A stretch of DNA of 42,535 nucleotides, taken from the NCBI GenBank assembly GCA_018645725.1, contig JABGWD010000002.1:1-42535 (forward strand), written 5' to 3'. A program made the position numbers and the translations under genes. Source of the DNA: Opitutia bacterium. GTDB lineage: Bacteria > Verrucomicrobiota > Verrucomicrobiia > Opitutales > Seribacteraceae. Positions within the stretch are counted from its first letter, which is position 1; every line of letters begins with the position of its first letter. Below, piece after piece: positions 40,382-42,535 of the stretch. The notes beneath the pieces are model-generated. The model was not told where the DNA came from, made no database searches, and saw only the letters and a list, made by a program, of their open reading frames with translations.

Positions 40382-42535
40382 ATGAACACAGACCATAATT
40401 CATTTCGTACTTGGCTATTGCCGATCCTTTTTTGCTGTCTTTGTGGAAATCTCCCTGCGCAACAATGGCTAACCGTAAGAGATGGCAATACAAGCTCCCC
40501 TTATTATACTTTCAAGACGACTGCGCATGCACTCATAGATATCTCAACATACGGCTTTGAGCGGGGGCAATCCTATGCTTTCCTGCCCCAAGGAGTTTCC
40601 ACCAATCACCCCTTCATGATCGGTGAACACAATGGTGATCTGAATTCATCGCTTTTTTCCGTTGTCGGTGGGGGCACTCCGATACCCCTTATCAACAATA
40701 CCAGCAACCTGCAAATAACCATTCCGAGCAACTACAGCGGGGACTTGGTTTATTTCTCAACCGCCAACACCTCCGTTCACTACCACCTCAAAATCGTAGA
40801 TCCCCCGGGTGGAGGCTATCAGTCTTCCAGTGGCACCTACCAACCGGTATATGACCTAAACTCCTCTCACATATCCTCCCTCGCTGTTCAGGTGACAAAC
40901 TCCCTGCCCGGCAAATACGCCTTCTTTAATCATAACAATAACGACGGTTCTTCGGAGATCAGGTTTAATTACATGCATGTAAGCAACAACCAATGGCAAG
41001 ATGCGTCGTTCGGATACTATGTCGCAAAGCCCAGTCAATTTCCCACTATTCCTCACATCTACGATTATCTTCATTCCATTAACTTAAGTCCCGTTAATGG
41101 CTACAAACCAGCAGGAGTCGTCTACCAAAGCTCTGGAGGAGGCAATCAGTCGGGCGGCGGGGGGAACAACACTCCGCAGTACGAAACGCAATCAACCCTC
41201 ATGGTCGACCAATCGACTTCTAATACGGGAATCCCTTATCCAGGGAACGGTGCAACCTGGTATCAAAGCTTTACTGCTGTGAATCCGTCCAAATTGCAAA
41301 AATTTGCCTTTGTGACCAACGGTGCCTTTACAGCCTCGGCTACCGTAAAAATCAGGGAAGGAGAAGGCGTCACCGGCAATGTACTTCACACAGGTACTTG
41401 GACTGGAATTGGAAGCAACACCAATACCTATAATGAATATGTCATCGATAACGACGTTGTTCTGACTCAGGGACAAAAATATACCATACAACTGGAAAAT
41501 CAGACAGCCGGGGGCTTTTTGGGATCTAATTCAAATCAATATGCAGGTGGTAAGTTCCATCATTCCGGTTATGGGGGCGAATACGGAGATTTAAAAATGA
41601 AGATCTGGGTTTTGTTGCAAACTCAGCCTGCAGGCGGGACGATCGCCATCACCGCACCGGGCAACGGTTCCAACGCCGACCCGGACACCGACCTAACGGT
41701 CACCGTACAGTACGCCTCGGGCGCAGGTGGGTCTCAAACCCCAACTTGGGCATACCGCATAGATTCCGGATTCCCCGGGTACGGCAGTCCGCATGGAGGA
41801 ACCCAAATTACCGGAGTAACCACGGCAAACGACTTCCTCAGCGGCCAATCGAACGGCATGCGCCAGGTTAACGTCGCCCTGCTTGACCAAGCTGGCAACC
41901 TACACAACCCGCCCATCGTTCAGACCCTTTCGGTAAACTATCAGTCGGGTGGAGGAGGCAATCAGTCGGGCGGCGGTGGATACCAATCATCCGGAGGCGG
42001 CACCATCGTCATTACCGCACCGGGCAACGGATCGAACGCAGACCCCGACACCGACCTTACGGTTACCGTACAGTACGCCTCGGGCGGAGGTGGGTCTCAA
42101 ACTCCGACATGGGCATACCGCATCGATTCCGGATTCCCCGGATACGGCAGCCCGCACGGGGGCACCCAGGTTACCGGGGTCACGAGCGCAAATGACTTCC
42201 TCAACGGCCAACCCAACGGAATGCGCCAAGTTCACGTTGCCCTTCTTGATCAAAACGGCAACCTGCACAACTCGCCGATCACCGCATCCGTTCAGGTCAA
42301 CTACCAATCTGCCGGCGGAGGCAATCAGTCCGGCGGCGGTGGATATCAAACTCCGGGGAACGGCTACCAGACTCCGGGGAACGGCTACCAAAGCCCGGGC
42401 GACGGCTATCAATCACCAGGCAACGGTTATCAGACTCCGGGGAACGGCTACCAGACTCCGGGGAACGGTTATCAATCACCAGGCAACGGCTACCAGACTC
42501 CGGGGAACGGTTATCAATCACCAGGCAACGGTTAT
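40382..42535 (+). CDS. Large modular secreted protein with heptad linkers, 5' part (runs off right edge)
   Basis: 718 codons from ATG 40382 stay open to the edge. A signal peptide ends near N-L-P-A-Q-Q. Residues about 28-140 are beta-rich with Y-A-F-L-P-Q-G-V-S-T-N-H-P-F-M-I-G and G-D-L-V-Y-F-S, resembling a cupredoxin-like fold but without Cys and Met ligands. A second unknown domain (about 155-245) and a beta-sandwich domain (about 270-415, S-F-T-A-V-N-P-S-K-L-Q-K-F-A-F) follow, then two copies of the 100-aa module also found in the 32763-36107 product, and at least eleven heptads. No family name is justified for the whole. A structural extracellular role is inferred from repeats, signal peptide and shared modules. 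The true length and C-terminus are unknown. Confidence 0.85.
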   Translation, partial: MNTDHNSFRTWLLPILFCCLCGNLPAQQWLTVRDGNTSSPYYTFKTTAHALIDISTYGFERGQSYAFLPQGVSTNHPFMIGEHNGDLNSSLFSVVGGGTPIPLINNTSNLQITIPSNYSGDLVYFSTANTSVHYHLKIVDPPGGGYQSSSGTYQPVYDLNSSHISSLAVQVTNSLPGKYAFFNHNNNDGSSEIRFNYMHVSNNQWQDASFGYYVAKPSQFPTIPHIYDYLHSINLSPVNGYKPAGVVYQSSGGGNQSGGGGNNTPQYETQSTLMVDQSTSNTGIPYPGNGATWYQSFTAVNPSKLQKFAFVTNGAFTASATVKIREGEGVTGNVLHTGTWTGIGSNTNTYNEYVIDNDVVLTQGQKYTIQLENQTAGGFLGSNSNQYAGGKFHHSGYGGEYGDLKMKIWVLLQTQPAGGTIAITAPGNGSNADPDTDLTVTVQYASGAGGSQTPTWAYRIDSGFPGYGSPHGGTQITGVTTANDFLSGQSNGMRQVNVALLDQAGNLHNPPIVQTLSVNYQSGGGGNQSGGGGYQSSGGGTIVITAPGNGSNADPDTDLTVTVQYASGGGGSQTPTWAYRIDSGFPGYGSPHGGTQVTGVTSANDFLNGQPNGMRQVHVALLDQNGNLHNSPITASVQVNYQSAGGGNQSGGGGYQTPGNGYQTPGNGYQSPGDGYQSPGNGYQTPGNGYQTPGNGYQSPGNGYQTPGNGYQSPGNGY
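41639..42301 (+). repeat. Two ~300-bp modules (copies 4 and 5 of the shared unit)
   Basis: Module 4 spans 41639-41938 and module 5 42002-42301, both exactly 100 aa and beginning T-I-[AV]-I-T-A-P-G-N-G-S-N-A-D. They share Q-T-P-T-W-A-Y-R-I-D-S-G-F-P-G-Y-G with the three modules 8 kb upstream. The 3' half of module 5 is closest to module 2, with L-H-N-S-P-I-T-A-S-V-Q-V-N. Confidence 0.9.
41939..42001 (+). repeat. Heptapeptide linker, three 21-bp units
   Basis: Codes for Y-Q-S-G-G-G-G, N-Q-S-G-G-G-G and Y-Q-S-S-G-G-G between modules 4 and 5, in the same register as the linkers of the other gene. Confidence 0.85.
42302..42535 (+). repeat. Expanded 21-bp / heptapeptide tandem repeat, at least 11 units, cut by the edge
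   Basis: The first two units match the Gly-rich linker type; from 42344 nine units of Y-Q-[T/S]-P-G-[N/D]-G follow, and an eleventh-plus Tyr is cut by the edge. Two synonymous DNA variants alternate (CAGACTCCGGGGAAC and CAATCACCAGGCAAC), which suggests expansion by duplicating one- and two-unit blocks. Confidence 0.93.

Noticed and set aside
41987-42521. Minus-strand frames rich in Ser, Arg, Asp and Pro over the repeat tract
   Set aside because: They are reverse readings of the heptad repeat with no signal peptide or domain; the plus-strand frame is continuous for 718 codons.
42302-42535. CRISPR-like array at the right edge
   Set aside because: Units are contiguous 21-bp repeats without unique spacers and stay in one reading frame as Y-Q-x-P-G-x-G, so they are a coding tandem repeat.

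Overview
The window looks like chromosomal DNA from a free-living, probably marine member of the PVC superphylum, most likely Verrucomicrobiota. This rests on family content: many secreted DUF1080 (3-keto-glycoside hydrolase-like) proteins, outer PQQ-type propellers opening with W-x-x-[FW]-R-G-P, a DUF1501 protein, a redoxin/heme/copper-monooxygenase fusion, paired formylglycine sulfatases, and surface proteins ending in an aromatic W/Y-rich tail. No rRNA, tRNA, phage, transposon or CRISPR was seen, so the phylum call is an inference.

Region 1 (1 to about 30.5 kb) is a dense block for degrading and oxidising carbohydrate outside the cytoplasm. It holds six DUF1080 domains (two fused to other domains), three PQQ-like propellers, a Tat-exported and a cytoplasmic Gfo/Idh/MocA oxidoreductase, a sialate O-acetylesterase family protein, a GH16 laminarinase-like enzyme, two sulfatases, a ThuA-like protein, a DUF1501 protein, an M20 peptidase, a PDZ-PA14 serine protease, and a 1110-residue SGNH/propeller/HEAT/cupredoxin protein. 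Nearly every product has a Sec or Tat signal. A plausible joint role is removal of sulfate and acyl groups, glucan cleavage, oxidation of sugars to 3-keto forms by Gfo/Idh enzymes, and cleavage of 3-keto-glycosides by DUF1080 proteins. A solitary C5-cytosine DNA methyltransferase with a cysteine cluster in its recognition region sits in the middle, on the minus strand.

Region 2 (30.5 kb to the end) is different. It encodes an O-antigen-ligase-like membrane protein with TPRs, then, after a probable terminator, a 1114-aa modular surface protein, a small membrane-anchored protein, and an 832-aa LRR protein. A nitrilase-family amidase follows, then a second modular surface protein that runs off the right edge. 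The two modular proteins share a 100-residue beta-rich module (five copies in the window, four of exactly 300 bp) separated by linkers of an exact seven-residue unit, [Y/N]-Q-[S/T]-x-x-x-G, always in whole 21-bp steps. In the last gene the linker grows into at least eleven heptads. The 1114-aa and LRR proteins share a fibronectin-like domain and the aromatic C-terminal tail. This family of extracellular, Tyr/Gln/Gly-rich, probably matrix-forming or adhesive proteins is the best candidate here for an undescribed system.

Two regulatory hairpins are convincing by eye: a strong intrinsic terminator at 8612-8649, well separated from any gene, and one at 32713-32745. Three convergent gene pairs overlap at their stop codons. 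At least one real-looking protein gene shorter than 60 codons is present (4588-4749, minus strand).
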